DNA from: an uncultured Myxococcales bacterium
GTDB lineage: Bacteria; Myxococcota; Myxococcia; Myxococcales; Myxococcaceae
Reading direction: 5' to 3'
DNA: 64,000 bases
Assembly (NCBI GenBank): GCA_937980205.1
Contig: CALJKW010000076.1
Location: forward strand, 186,001 to 250,000
A program made the translations under genes and the position numbers. Of the stretch, positions 54,113-62,189 are shown piece after piece. A model generated the notes under the pieces. The model ran no database searches, was not told the DNA's origin, and saw only the letters and a list, made by a program, of their open reading frames with translations. The first letter of the stretch is position 1; each line of letters starts with the position of its first letter.

Positions 54113-54126
54113 TAGGGGTCGGCGCC

Positions 54127-54780
54127 ATGAAACGCGCTCTGCTTGCAGTGCTGATCATGGCGTGCGGTGGAATGGACCCCGGCGGCGGTACCGGCGGCGG
54201 TACCGGCGGCGGCGGCGAGGGCGGCGCGGGCGGCGGCGACTCCTCGATGGCGGGCGGCGGCGCCGGCGGAGGCGACGCCGGCGGCATGGGCGGCAGCGGC
54301 GGTGGCGTGTCCGGCACCGGCGGCGGTACGACGGGCACCGGCGGAGGCACCGCCGGCACGGGCGGCGGCACCGCGGGAGCTGGCGGCGGCACGGCCGGCA
54401 CCGGCGGCGGAGCGGGTGGGGCCGGTGGCGCCGGCGGCGGAGCGGCGACGGTGAGCTTCGCGACGCAGGTGGCGCCGATCTTCCGCATGCGCTGCGGCAC
54501 GTCGTGCCACAACGGCGACTACGGCTCGCAGAACGTGAACACCATCTACAACCGCCTCCGCGGCATGACGCAGGCGGGCACCGCGTGCGCGAGCCGCCCG
54601 CGGCTGGTGGTGGGCGACTCGGCGAACAGCCTGGTGGTGCAGAAGATCTCGGGCACGCACAACTGCGGCGTGCGCATGCCCATCGTCGGCATGAGCGGCT
54701 GCACCGGCAACGCGTGCGTCTCGGCCGCGCAGATCCAGACCATCCGCACCTGGATCGATCAGGGCGCCGTCAACAACTGA
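54127..54780 (+). CDS. Lipoprotein with Gly linker and cytochrome-c-like domain
   Basis: 217 residues from ATG 54127. Lipobox LIMAC. About 90 residues of GGG-T/A repeats follow, then a ~110-residue domain like cytochrome c of the PSCyt type: FATQVAPIFRMRCGTSCHNGDY with a CxxxCH haem motif (one residue more than the usual CxxCH), a conserved VVGDSANSLVVQKI, a possible Met ligand in VRMPIVGM, and QIQTIRTWIDQGA at the end. An electron-transfer or redox role at the surface is inferred. The next gene is convergent, 4 bases away. Confidence 0.75.
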   Translation: MKRALLAVLIMACGGMDPGGGTGGGTGGGGEGGAGGGDSSMAGGGAGGGDAGGMGGSGGGVSGTGGGTTGTGGGTAGTGGGTAGAGGGTAGTGGGAGGAGGAGGGAATVSFATQVAPIFRMRCGTSCHNGDYGSQNVNTIYNRLRGMTQAGTACASRPRLVVGDSANSLVVQKISGTHNCGVRMPIVGMSGCTGNACVSAAQIQTIRTWIDQGAVNN

Positions 54781-54784
54781 CGGC

Positions 54785-57700
54785 TCAGTCGTCGCCGCCG
54801 TCGCGGCGCAGCAGCGCGAGCAGCGCGCGCCCGTGCTTCTCGACGAGCTTCGGCCCGACACCGGAGACGTCGAGCAGCTCCACCGGCGTCTGCGGCCGCC
54901 GCGCGGCGATGGCGAGCATCACGCGGTCGGTCATGATGCGGAACGCAGGCACGGCCTGGCCCTGCGCGAGCCGGCGGCGCCACGCGCGCAGCTTGTCGAC
55001 GAGGCCCGGGTCGGCGGCGGCCTCGGCGACCGCGGCGCGGCGCTTCTTCTCCTTCGCCGACGAGGACGGCTTCTTCGCCCGGCCCACCTCGATGACGAAG
55101 CCGCCGCCCTGGATGGCGGTGGCGGCGCCGGGCACCAGGTGCGCGCGCTGGAACTTGATGACCTTGCCGTCCTTCTCGAACTCGTCGGAGCTCAAGCGCA
55201 GCGCCTTCGCGCGCACCATGCTGCCGATGAGCTCTTCGAACTTCCGGCGCTCGACGTCCTGCGAGGGGTGGAGGTTCCGGTACAGCGTGCCGGTGGACTG
55301 ACCGTCCCAGCGCAACAGCTCTTGCACGATGCGCGCGGCGTACGCGCGCTCGGCGGGGGTCGCGGCGCGGAACTCGCGGCCGACGCTGTCCTTCGGCTGG
55401 CACGCGTCGCACTGGCCACAGGCGCGGGCGTCGCGGACGTCTCCGAAGTGGCGGACGAGGCGCGTCATGCGGCAGTCGGAGGACTGGGCGAAGTCGAGCA
55501 CCTCGTCGAGCTGCTCGAGCCGGTGCGTGCGGATGGCCTCGTAGCTGGGGCGCCACCGGCCGTGGCCGGGCAAAATGACGTCGTCGCGACCGATGACGAG
55601 GCCGCCGTGAATCCACAGCTTGTCGAGCGCGGGCTCGGCGACCTCGATGGGCAGACCGCAGCGCTCGAAGAGCTCGCCGCGGGGAAGGCCGCCCGCGGGC
55701 ACCGCGCGCACGAGCTTCTCGAGCTCGCGCACCTCGGGGTAGTCGCGCTCGAGGAAGGTCTCGTGCACCTTGCGGTCGCCCCAGCCGTAGAGCAACAGCG
55801 CGCGTGACGGCTTGCCGTCGCGGCCGGCGCGGCCGATCTCCTGGTAGTAGCCCTCGAGCGAGCCGGGCAGGCCGAGGTGAATGACGGTGCGGATGTTCGG
55901 CTTGTCGATGCCCATGCCGAACGCGATGGTCGCGACGACGACGTCGAGCTCCGAGCTCAAGAACCGCGTCTGCGTGCGCGAGCGGGCGTCGGCGTTCATG
56001 CCGGCGTGGTACGCGGCGCTCTTGTGCCCCTCGCGGGCCAGCGACTCGGCGACCTCTTCGGCGAGCTTGCGGCTCGGCACGTAGACGAGCGCGGGCAGGC
56101 GCTCGGGGTCGGCGAGCACCTCGATGGCGGCGGCGAGCCGGTCACCCTGCGGGCACTCGCTCGCCTCGAGCGCGAGGTTGTCGCGGCGGAACCCGTGGAT
56201 GAAGCGGTGCGCCTTCGGAGCCCCGAGCTGCGCGAGGATGTCGTCCTGCACGCGGCGCGTCGCGGTCGCGGTCAGCGCCAGCACCGGAGCCGGCCGCAGC
56301 ATCGGCAGCCGCTGGCCGAGCAGCCGGTAGTCGGGTCGGAAGTCGTGCCCCCAGTGCGAGATGCAGTGCGCCTCGTCGACCGCGACGAGCGTGGGCTTCC
56401 GCTTCGCGAGCAGCTCGGGGAAGCCGGGCACGCTCAGCCGCTCGGGGGCGATGGTGAGGAAGTCGAGCTGGCCGTCGAGGTACGCGCGGCACACGGCGCG
56501 CGACTGCTCGCGCGTGCGGCCCGAGTGAATGCGCTCGGCGGCGAAGCCGAGCTGCTGCAGGCGCGCCGTCTGGTCCTCCATCAGCGCGATGAGGGGGCTG
56601 ATGACGAGGGTGGTGCCTCCGCGGGCGAGGCCGGGCAGCTGGTAGCAGAGCGACTTGCCGCTGCCGGTCGGCATGACGAGCAGCGCGTCGGCGCCCTCGG
56701 CGACGGTGCGGCAGACCTCTTCCTGGTACGGGCGGAAGGCGGCGTGACCGAAGCGCGCCTTCAGCACGTCCTGCAGCGAGCCCTCGACGGGCTTGCGCGC
56801 CGGCACGTCGCTTCCCTGGCGCTGCTCCGCGCGCGGGAGCGCGAGCTGGGCCTGCGGGTGCGCCGGGCTCGACGCCGGCGCGTCAGCCACGTGGGCCACC
56901 ACGCTCGACACCAACTTCTCGATGCGCTCCATGAAGCACGACAGCGACTCCTTACCCCGTTCGATGTGGCCGAGGGCAAGCTCCCATTCGCCGGTGAGGG
57001 CGGGGCTCTTGACCGAGTCGTGCACGCGGTCGACGAGCGCGGCCCCTTGCGGCGTCGAGCGCAGCGCCTTGCCTTCGCGGACGATGTAGCCGCGGGAGAG
57101 CAGCGTCTCGATGATGGCGGCGCGCGTGGCCGGAGTGCCCAGGCCCCGCTCGCGCATCGCGGCCTCGAGCTCTTTCGAGTCCAGCGTGCGGCCGGCGGTC
57201 TCCATCGCGGAGAGCAGCGTCGCGTCGGTGAACGGCTTCGGCGGCTCGGTCTGCTTGTTCACGACCTCGGTCTTCGTGACGGGGCGCTGCTGGCCTGCGG
57301 CCAGCGTGGAGGGCAGGCCGGCGACGTCACGCTTCGAGAGGTCGAGCGCCTTCCAGCCCTCGACGAGCACCTGCGTGCCGGTGGACTCGAAGGCGTCGTC
57401 TTCGACCTTCGTGACGACGCGGGTGACGCGGGTCACGTGGTCGTCGCAGAAGGCCATGCGCAGGCGGCGCGAGACGAGGTCGAACACGCGGCCCTCGTCG
57501 CGGGAGAGGCCGGCCGTATTCGTCCCGGTGGGGATGATGGCGTGGTGGTCGGTGACGCGCGCGTCGTCGACGAAGCGGCGCGAGAGGCCGCGCGAGGTGT
57601 CGGCGCCGAGCTCGGCGGCCACGCGCGTCGCCTCGGGCGCGACGGCCTTCGAGAGGTGCCGCGAGTCGGTGCGCGGGTACGAGAGCAGCTTGTGCCGCTC

Positions 57701-58612
57701 GTACAGCGCCTGGGCGAGCTCGAGCGTCTTCTTCGCGGTGAAGCCGAAGAGGCGGTTGCAGTGCCGCTGCAGCTCGGTGAGGTCGTAGAGCAGGGGAGGC
57801 GGCTGGCGCTCGTCTTTGCCTTTGACCGAGGCGACCTCGCCGATGCCGTCGCGGCAGCGGTCGGCGACCAGTCTCGCGCGTTCGGCGTCGAGCCAGGTGG
57901 CGCGCTCTTTTTTGGCCGGGTCGAACCAGGTGCCGGAGTAGTCGGTGGCGAAGCGCGCCTTCACCTCGCAGTACTTCTCCGGCACGAACGAGGCGATGGC
58001 GCGGTCGCGCTCGACGACCATCGCGAGCGTCGGCGTCTGCACGCGGCCGATGGAGTTGAGGTCGGGCCCGAAGCGCACGGTGTACGCGCGCGAGAGGTTC
58101 ATGCCGACGAGCCAGTCGGCGCGGGCGCGGCCCTCGGCGGCGTCGGCGAGGGGGTCCAGGTCTCTCGAGGGGCGCAGCCGCTCGAAGCCGGCGCGGATGG
58201 CGGCGGGCGTGAGCGAGCTGAGCCAGAGGCGCTCGACGGGCTTCGAGCAGCCGGCGTGACGGTAGATGTAGCGGAAGATGAGCTCTCCCTCGCGGCCGGC
58301 GTCGGTGGCGCAGACGACCTTCTCGACGTCGTCGCGGTTGAGGACGCGGCGGACGGACTCGAAGTGAGCGGCGGTCTTCCGGTGAACGCTGAGCGGCCAC
58401 TCGCGCGGCAGCATCGGCAGGGTCTCGAGCCGCCAGCCGCGCCAGGAGCTCGACATGGCTTCCGGCTCGCACAGGCCGACGAGGTGGCCGATGGCCCAGG
58501 TGACGACGTAGCCGTTGCCTTCGATGGAGGCCGCCCGCCGCGTGCGCGCCCCGAGCACCTGCGCGATGTCGCGCGCGACGGACGGCTTCTCGGCGAGGAC
58601 GGCGATCGTCAC
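54785..58612 (-). CDS. Fusion of topoisomerase III and RecQ helicase with HRDC domain
   Basis: 1275 residues from a GTG at 58612; further upstream the frame runs through a palindromic repeat and is not coding. Residues ~1-570 are a type IA topoisomerase: TOPRIM (E8 in AEKPS; DAGREGE at 104-110), active-site Tyr312 in SYPRTDSRHL, and a normal C-terminal part. A linker (~575-612) leads to a RecQ helicase (~615-1105): Walker A MPTGSGKS at 647-654, DEAH at 746-749, ALTATATRR, and a zinc site with four Cys (CRMTRL, then ACGQCDAC). An HRDC domain ends the protein (~1195-1270). Together the parts can dissolve double Holliday junctions, as BLM-TopoIII does in eukaryotes. No stop or frameshift divides them. 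Confidence 0.93.
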   Translation of the reverse strand: MTIAVLAEKPSVARDIAQVLGARTRRAASIEGNGYVVTWAIGHLVGLCEPEAMSSSWRGWRLETLPMLPREWPLSVHRKTAAHFESVRRVLNRDDVEKVVCATDAGREGELIFRYIYRHAGCSKPVERLWLSSLTPAAIRAGFERLRPSRDLDPLADAAEGRARADWLVGMNLSRAYTVRFGPDLNSIGRVQTPTLAMVVERDRAIASFVPEKYCEVKARFATDYSGTWFDPAKKERATWLDAERARLVADRCRDGIGEVASVKGKDERQPPPLLYDLTELQRHCNRLFGFTAKKTLELAQALYERHKLLSYPRTDSRHLSKAVAPEATRVAAELGADTSRGLSRRFVDDARVTDHHAIIPTGTNTAGLSRDEGRVFDLVSRRLRMAFCDDHVTRVTRVVTKVEDDAFESTGTQVLVEGWKALDLSKRDVAGLPSTLAAGQQRPVTKTEVVNKQTEPPKPFTDATLLSAMETAGRTLDSKELEAAMRERGLGTPATRAAIIETLLSRGYIVREGKALRSTPQGAALVDRVHDSVKSPALTGEWELALGHIERGKESLSCFMERIEKLVSSVVAHVADAPASSPAHPQAQLALPRAEQRQGSDVPARKPVEGSLQDVLKARFGHAAFRPYQEEVCRTVAEGADALLVMPTGSGKSLCYQLPGLARGGTTLVISPLIALMEDQTARLQQLGFAAERIHSGRTREQSRAVCRAYLDGQLDFLTIAPERLSVPGFPELLAKRKPTLVAVDEAHCISHWGHDFRPDYRLLGQRLPMLRPAPVLALTATATRRVQDDILAQLGAPKAHRFIHGFRRDNLALEASECPQGDRLAAAIEVLADPERLPALVYVPSRKLAEEVAESLAREGHKSAAYHAGMNADARSRTQTRFLSSELDVVVATIAFGMGIDKPNIRTVIHLGLPGSLEGYYQEIGRAGRDGKPSRALLLYGWGDRKVHETFLERDYPEVRELEKLVRAVPAGGLPRGELFERCGLPIEVAEPALDKLWIHGGLVIGRDDVILPGHGRWRPSYEAIRTHRLEQLDEVLDFAQSSDCRMTRLVRHFGDVRDARACGQCDACQPKDSVGREFRAATPAERAYAARIVQELLRWDGQSTGTLYRNLHPSQDVERRKFEELIGSMVRAKALRLSSDEFEKDGKVIKFQRAHLVPGAATAIQGGGFVIEVGRAKKPSSSAKEKKRRAAVAEAAADPGLVDKLRAWRRRLAQGQAVPAFRIMTDRVMLAIAARRPQTPVELLDVSGVGPKLVEKHGRALLALLRRDGGDD

Positions 58613-58645
58613 TTTCGCCCACCCTACAGTGGGGGGCTGACACTG

Positions 58646-58666
58646 AAATGGGGCCTGTCCCCATTT
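58646..58666. repeat. Short REP-like palindrome
   Basis: AAATGGGG and CCCCATTT form a perfect 8-bp inverted repeat around CCTGT. The same core occurs in the element at 29066-29156. It lies between two divergent starts (the TopoIII-RecQ gene and a small membrane protein gene). Confidence 0.65.
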
Positions 58667-58690
58667 GGGGTGGGCGTTAGCGTTTGAGGC

Positions 58691-59038
58691 ATGGCCACAC
58701 GCTTCGTTCCCCGGCCTGCCGATCGCAGTCCGTTGTCCCGCATCACGCCGCGCGTCCTCACCGCGCTGTGCGGCCTGCAGCTCGCGTACACGACGTGGAG
58801 CTTCGAGCAGCCCGAGCTCTCCCGGTACACCGGCTCGGCGGTCGCGTTCACCGCCATCTACCTCGGCATCCACGGCTTCTGGTTCGCGCGGCTCAAGGCG
58901 CTGCAGGCCGCGGTCGCCGTCTTCCTCGCCGTCTCGTCGGTCGCGCTCGGCGTGCGCGGCCCCGCGCTGGGGAACGCGCTCGTGGTGGCCGCGCTCCTCG
59001 CGCTGCTCGCGTTCTTCCCGGCCGACGCCGACCGCTGA
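58691..59038 (+). CDS. Small membrane protein
   Basis: 115 residues, with four hydrophobic segments (VLTALCGLQLAYTTWSF, AVAFTAIYLGIHGFWFARL, ALQAAVAVFLAVSSVALGV, ALVVAALLALLAFF). The N-terminus is basic and cytoplasmic. No family recognised. Divergent from the TopoIII-RecQ gene; it ends 3 bases before the end of a convergent lipoprotein gene. Confidence 0.7.
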   Translation: MATRFVPRPADRSPLSRITPRVLTALCGLQLAYTTWSFEQPELSRYTGSAVAFTAIYLGIHGFWFARLKALQAAVAVFLAVSSVALGVRGPALGNALVVAALLALLAFFPADADR

Positions 59039-59041
59039 ACC

Positions 59042-62000
59042 TCACTCGATGCGCAAGCGGAACGAGCCGGCGCCCGGCAGCGACATGTTCATCGGCACCC
59101 AGCCGTCGACCACCAGCCAGTAGGTCGTGTTCGGCATCGCCATCCACGTGAGCTCCTCGGCGATGCCCTGCTGCGCGCTGTCGTCCATCGCCACGCACGA
59201 CGTCGGAGCGCACGTGCCCTCGAGCCGCGCCAGCGCCACGTCGAAGCTCGAGTCCGGCGTCACGCGCGCCGTCACCTGCTGCGCCGCGCCCGTGTGCGTG
59301 TACGCGAAGACGAGGTCCGGGCCCTGCGAGTTCAGCGTCGTGCCCATCGTGCACGCCGTCGTGTACGCCGGCATCGAGGTCACCGAGTAGTCGTTCGTCG
59401 ACAGCCGCGTCGTGTCGACGATGGAGTTGTCGACCATCGCGGTGCTCAGCTGAATCGTGCGCGCGGTCGCGCAGGTGTCGTTCGGCGGGGCGCCGATGCG
59501 GCCGTCGAGGCGGAAGGCTCCGCCGCCGGCGACCGTGTCGAGGCCGAGCGAGTAGGTGCCGGGCGTCTGCAGCACGGTGACTCCCGCGACGGCGGTGTTC
59601 GAGCCGCCCGCCGAGTTGCACGCGAGCTGCGTCATGCTCGAGCACGTGTTCTCGAGGTACACGACCGGGCTGTGCGGCGTCAGCGGCGTCACGGTGAGCG
59701 TCACCGGCACCGCGCCGCCGTCGGCCGAGCCGGCGTCGAGCGTGTACGTGTAGAAGAGGTCACGCCCCTGCGCGCGGGCGCCCATCGAGCACGTGGGGTT
59801 CGGGCCGGCCATGTTGTCGTTCGTCGCGAACTCGGTCGAGCCGTTGAGCGTGAACGTGGGGTTCGCCGGGTCCCAGCCGGTGATGGCCTGCGCGGTCATG
59901 CACGTGTCGTTCGTCGGCAGCGGAGTCGCCGGGGCCAGCGACACCTGGAGGTCGAACGCCCCGCGCCCCGCGAGGGTGGGGCTGTCGACCCAGACCACGT
60001 ACGTGCCGGCGGGCAGGCGGCGCAGCACCGACTGCACCGGCACCGCGGTCGCCGCGGCCGCGCACGAGAGCTCGTTCGCCGCCGTGCCGCTCGTGCACTG
60101 CGTCTGCGGGCGGATGTAGATGACCGGGGTGATCGCGCTCGCCCCCGTCGAGCTCGGAGTCACCCGCACCGTCACGTCCTGCATCGCGGTCGTCGTGAAC
60201 GCGTACGCGACGTCGAGGCCGGCGGTGCGCGCTCCGGCGGAGCACGTCGGCGACTGGTCCATGCCGCCGTTGCTGTTCGACGCGCCCGCGGTCGAGCCCA
60301 TCGCGGTGGCGACGCCCATCATGTCGAAGGTGAGCAGCTGCGCGTTCGCGCACTCGTCGTTGAGCGGAATCGGCGGCGTCGGGCTCGCGCGCACCGCGAG
60401 ATCGAACGCGCCCGCGCTGCCGAACGAGGAGTCGACCCACAGGTAATACGTGCCCGCGGGCTGATTCAGCAGCGTCGTCGTCGCCGGAGCGACCGCGCCT
60501 GGCACCACGCAGCTCACCTGGTCCGCCAGCGCGGTCGAGCCGCACATGTTGCGGCGCACGTACATGACCGGCGCGAGCTGGCTGCCCATTCGGGGCGTGA
60601 CCGACAGGTCGACGTCGGAGGCCGCCGGCAGCGTGTACGAATAGACGACGTCGCGCCCGTTCTGCCGCGCTCCCTGCGAGCACGACGGCGTCGGGTCGGC
60701 CGCGAGGTTGTCGTTCACCGCGAAGGTGTTGTCGCCGGTGACCGTCGTGGTGCCGCCGTCGAGCGGGAGCGCCTGGGCGCCCATGCACGTGTCGTTGGCG
60801 GGCGGCGGCGTGAGCGTGACGGTCAGGTCGAAGCGCCCGGAGGAGCCGGTGATGCCGTCGACCCAGATCCAATAGGTGCCGGCCGGTTGGTTCGCGAGGT
60901 TCAGCGTCGCCGTGCCGCCGGCCGTGGTGTTCGCGTCGCAGTCGACCTCGTTCATCAGGGTCGCGCTGCCGCACATCGTCCGCCGCACCGAGAGCGCCGG
61001 CGCGAGCGTGCTGAACATCTGCGGCCGAAGCGTGATGTTCACGTTCTGCGGCGACGCCAGCGTGTACGAGTACACGACGTCGCGCCCGGTCTGCCGCGCG
61101 CTCGTCGAGCACGAGGGCGTCTGGTCCGTGCCGACGCCGCTGTTCGTCGCGAGCGTGGTGTCGCCCTGCACGGTGGCGGTCATCGCCGTGCCGCCGTCTG
61201 CGCTCGCGGTGAACATCAGCGCCGTCGCGGTCGCGCACTCGTCGTTCGACGGCACCGTGCTCGGCGTCTCGAGCGTGATGGTGACGTCGATGGGCCCGGT
61301 GCTGGCGCCGTACGTCTCGACGAAGAGGAAGACGTCGCCCATGCGGTTCACGAGGTACAGGCTCTCGGTCGCCGCCGCGGAGCCCGCGTTGTCGGAGCAG
61401 CCGAGCTCGGTGCCCCCCACGCAGGGAGCGCTCCGCGCATAGATGACCGGGTTCGCCGTGCCGCCCATCGCGCGCGCCGCCTGCACCCGCACGTTCTGCG
61501 GCGAGGCGAGCGGGATGCGGTACACGACCTCGCGGCCGCGCGCCGCCAGGTTGCAGGTGCCGTCGGTGTCGTCGGCGACCAGCGACGGGTCGACCTGGAA
61601 CGTCAGCATCGTGCCCGTGATGTTGAGCGTCTGCGCGGTGGCGCAGGTGTCGTTGGTGGGGATCATCGCGCCGCCGCCGGCGCCGCCGCTTCCACCTGCG
61701 CCGCCGGTGCCGCCGGTGCCTCCGGCTCCGCCCGCGCCGCCGGTGCCTCCCGTGCCCCCCGTGCCTCCCGTGCCTCCCGTGCCGCTGCCGCCACCGACGG
61801 CGTCGCCGCCTCCGGTGCCGCCGGCGTCACCGCCGCCGCCGGTCGCGAGGCCTCCGCCGGCGGAGCTGCCGCCGGTGCCGCTGCCTCCGCCGGAGCTCGA
61901 GCTGACGCACATGCCGGTGTTGACGTCGCAGACCTCTCCGGTGGCGCACTTCACGTCCTTGCAGAGGCCGCCGGGGACGACCGGCGGGCTGCAGGCGAAC

Positions 62001-62047
62001 AGCGACGTCGCGACGACGGCGAAGCACTTCGAAACGACCTGGCGCAT
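59042..62047 (-). CDS. Large lipoprotein with six tandem ~130-residue domains
   Basis: 1001 residues from ATG 62047 (or 62053). Lipobox LFAC, then a short Cys-rich segment (GGLCKDVKCATGEVC) like those in other surface proteins here, then a GG-T/A/S linker (~55-125). From about residue 128 come six tandem domains, each opening with ND-x-C-x-x-A (TNDTCATAQ, SNDECATAT, ANDTCMGAQ, LNDECANAQ, TNDTCMTAQ, PNDTCATAR) and containing GRDVVYSYTL and GTYYLWVD. They resemble bacterial pre-peptidase C-terminal (PPC)-like beta sandwiches. Without an enzyme attached, the protein is probably an adhesin or structural surface protein. Confidence 0.8.
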   Translation of the reverse strand: MRQVVSKCFAVVATSLFACSPPVVPGGLCKDVKCATGEVCDVNTGMCVSSSSGGGSGTGGSSAGGGLATGGGGDAGGTGGGDAVGGGSGTGGTGGTGGTGGTGGAGGAGGTGGTGGAGGSGGAGGGAMIPTNDTCATAQTLNITGTMLTFQVDPSLVADDTDGTCNLAARGREVVYRIPLASPQNVRVQAARAMGGTANPVIYARSAPCVGGTELGCSDNAGSAAATESLYLVNRMGDVFLFVETYGASTGPIDVTITLETPSTVPSNDECATATALMFTASADGGTAMTATVQGDTTLATNSGVGTDQTPSCSTSARQTGRDVVYSYTLASPQNVNITLRPQMFSTLAPALSVRRTMCGSATLMNEVDCDANTTAGGTATLNLANQPAGTYWIWVDGITGSSGRFDLTVTLTPPPANDTCMGAQALPLDGGTTTVTGDNTFAVNDNLAADPTPSCSQGARQNGRDVVYSYTLPAASDVDLSVTPRMGSQLAPVMYVRRNMCGSTALADQVSCVVPGAVAPATTTLLNQPAGTYYLWVDSSFGSAGAFDLAVRASPTPPIPLNDECANAQLLTFDMMGVATAMGSTAGASNSNGGMDQSPTCSAGARTAGLDVAYAFTTTAMQDVTVRVTPSSTGASAITPVIYIRPQTQCTSGTAANELSCAAAATAVPVQSVLRRLPAGTYVVWVDSPTLAGRGAFDLQVSLAPATPLPTNDTCMTAQAITGWDPANPTFTLNGSTEFATNDNMAGPNPTCSMGARAQGRDLFYTYTLDAGSADGGAVPVTLTVTPLTPHSPVVYLENTCSSMTQLACNSAGGSNTAVAGVTVLQTPGTYSLGLDTVAGGGAFRLDGRIGAPPNDTCATARTIQLSTAMVDNSIVDTTRLSTNDYSVTSMPAYTTACTMGTTLNSQGPDLVFAYTHTGAAQQVTARVTPDSSFDVALARLEGTCAPTSCVAMDDSAQQGIAEELTWMAMPNTTYWLVVDGWVPMNMSLPGAGSFRLRIE

Positions 62048-62189
62048 GAGCATCCTCGGGGGCGGCGAGAAGCGCGGCGGACCTTACACGTTTCACTGCG
62101 CGGAGGCGCTCGTTCGCCTCGAAACCCGCAGGTACCTCCGGCGCGCGGCAATCAGGCAGCGGGCGCGCCAAACCGGTAGGGTTCCCGCC

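Noticed and set aside
55877..58687. Open frame of 936 codons opposite the TopoIII-RecQ gene
   Set aside because: Composition (Val, Arg, Ala, Glu rich, no motifs) is that of an antisense shadow of a strongly coding gene.
54785..58873. Longer TopoIII-RecQ protein starting at 58873
   Set aside because: The upstream part passes through a REP-like palindrome and overlaps a divergent gene; the family starts at the TIAVLAEKPS segment after the GTG at 58612.
59294..62179. Open frame of 961 codons opposite the six-domain lipoprotein
   Set aside because: Antisense shadow; Arg/Val/Ala-rich without motifs.
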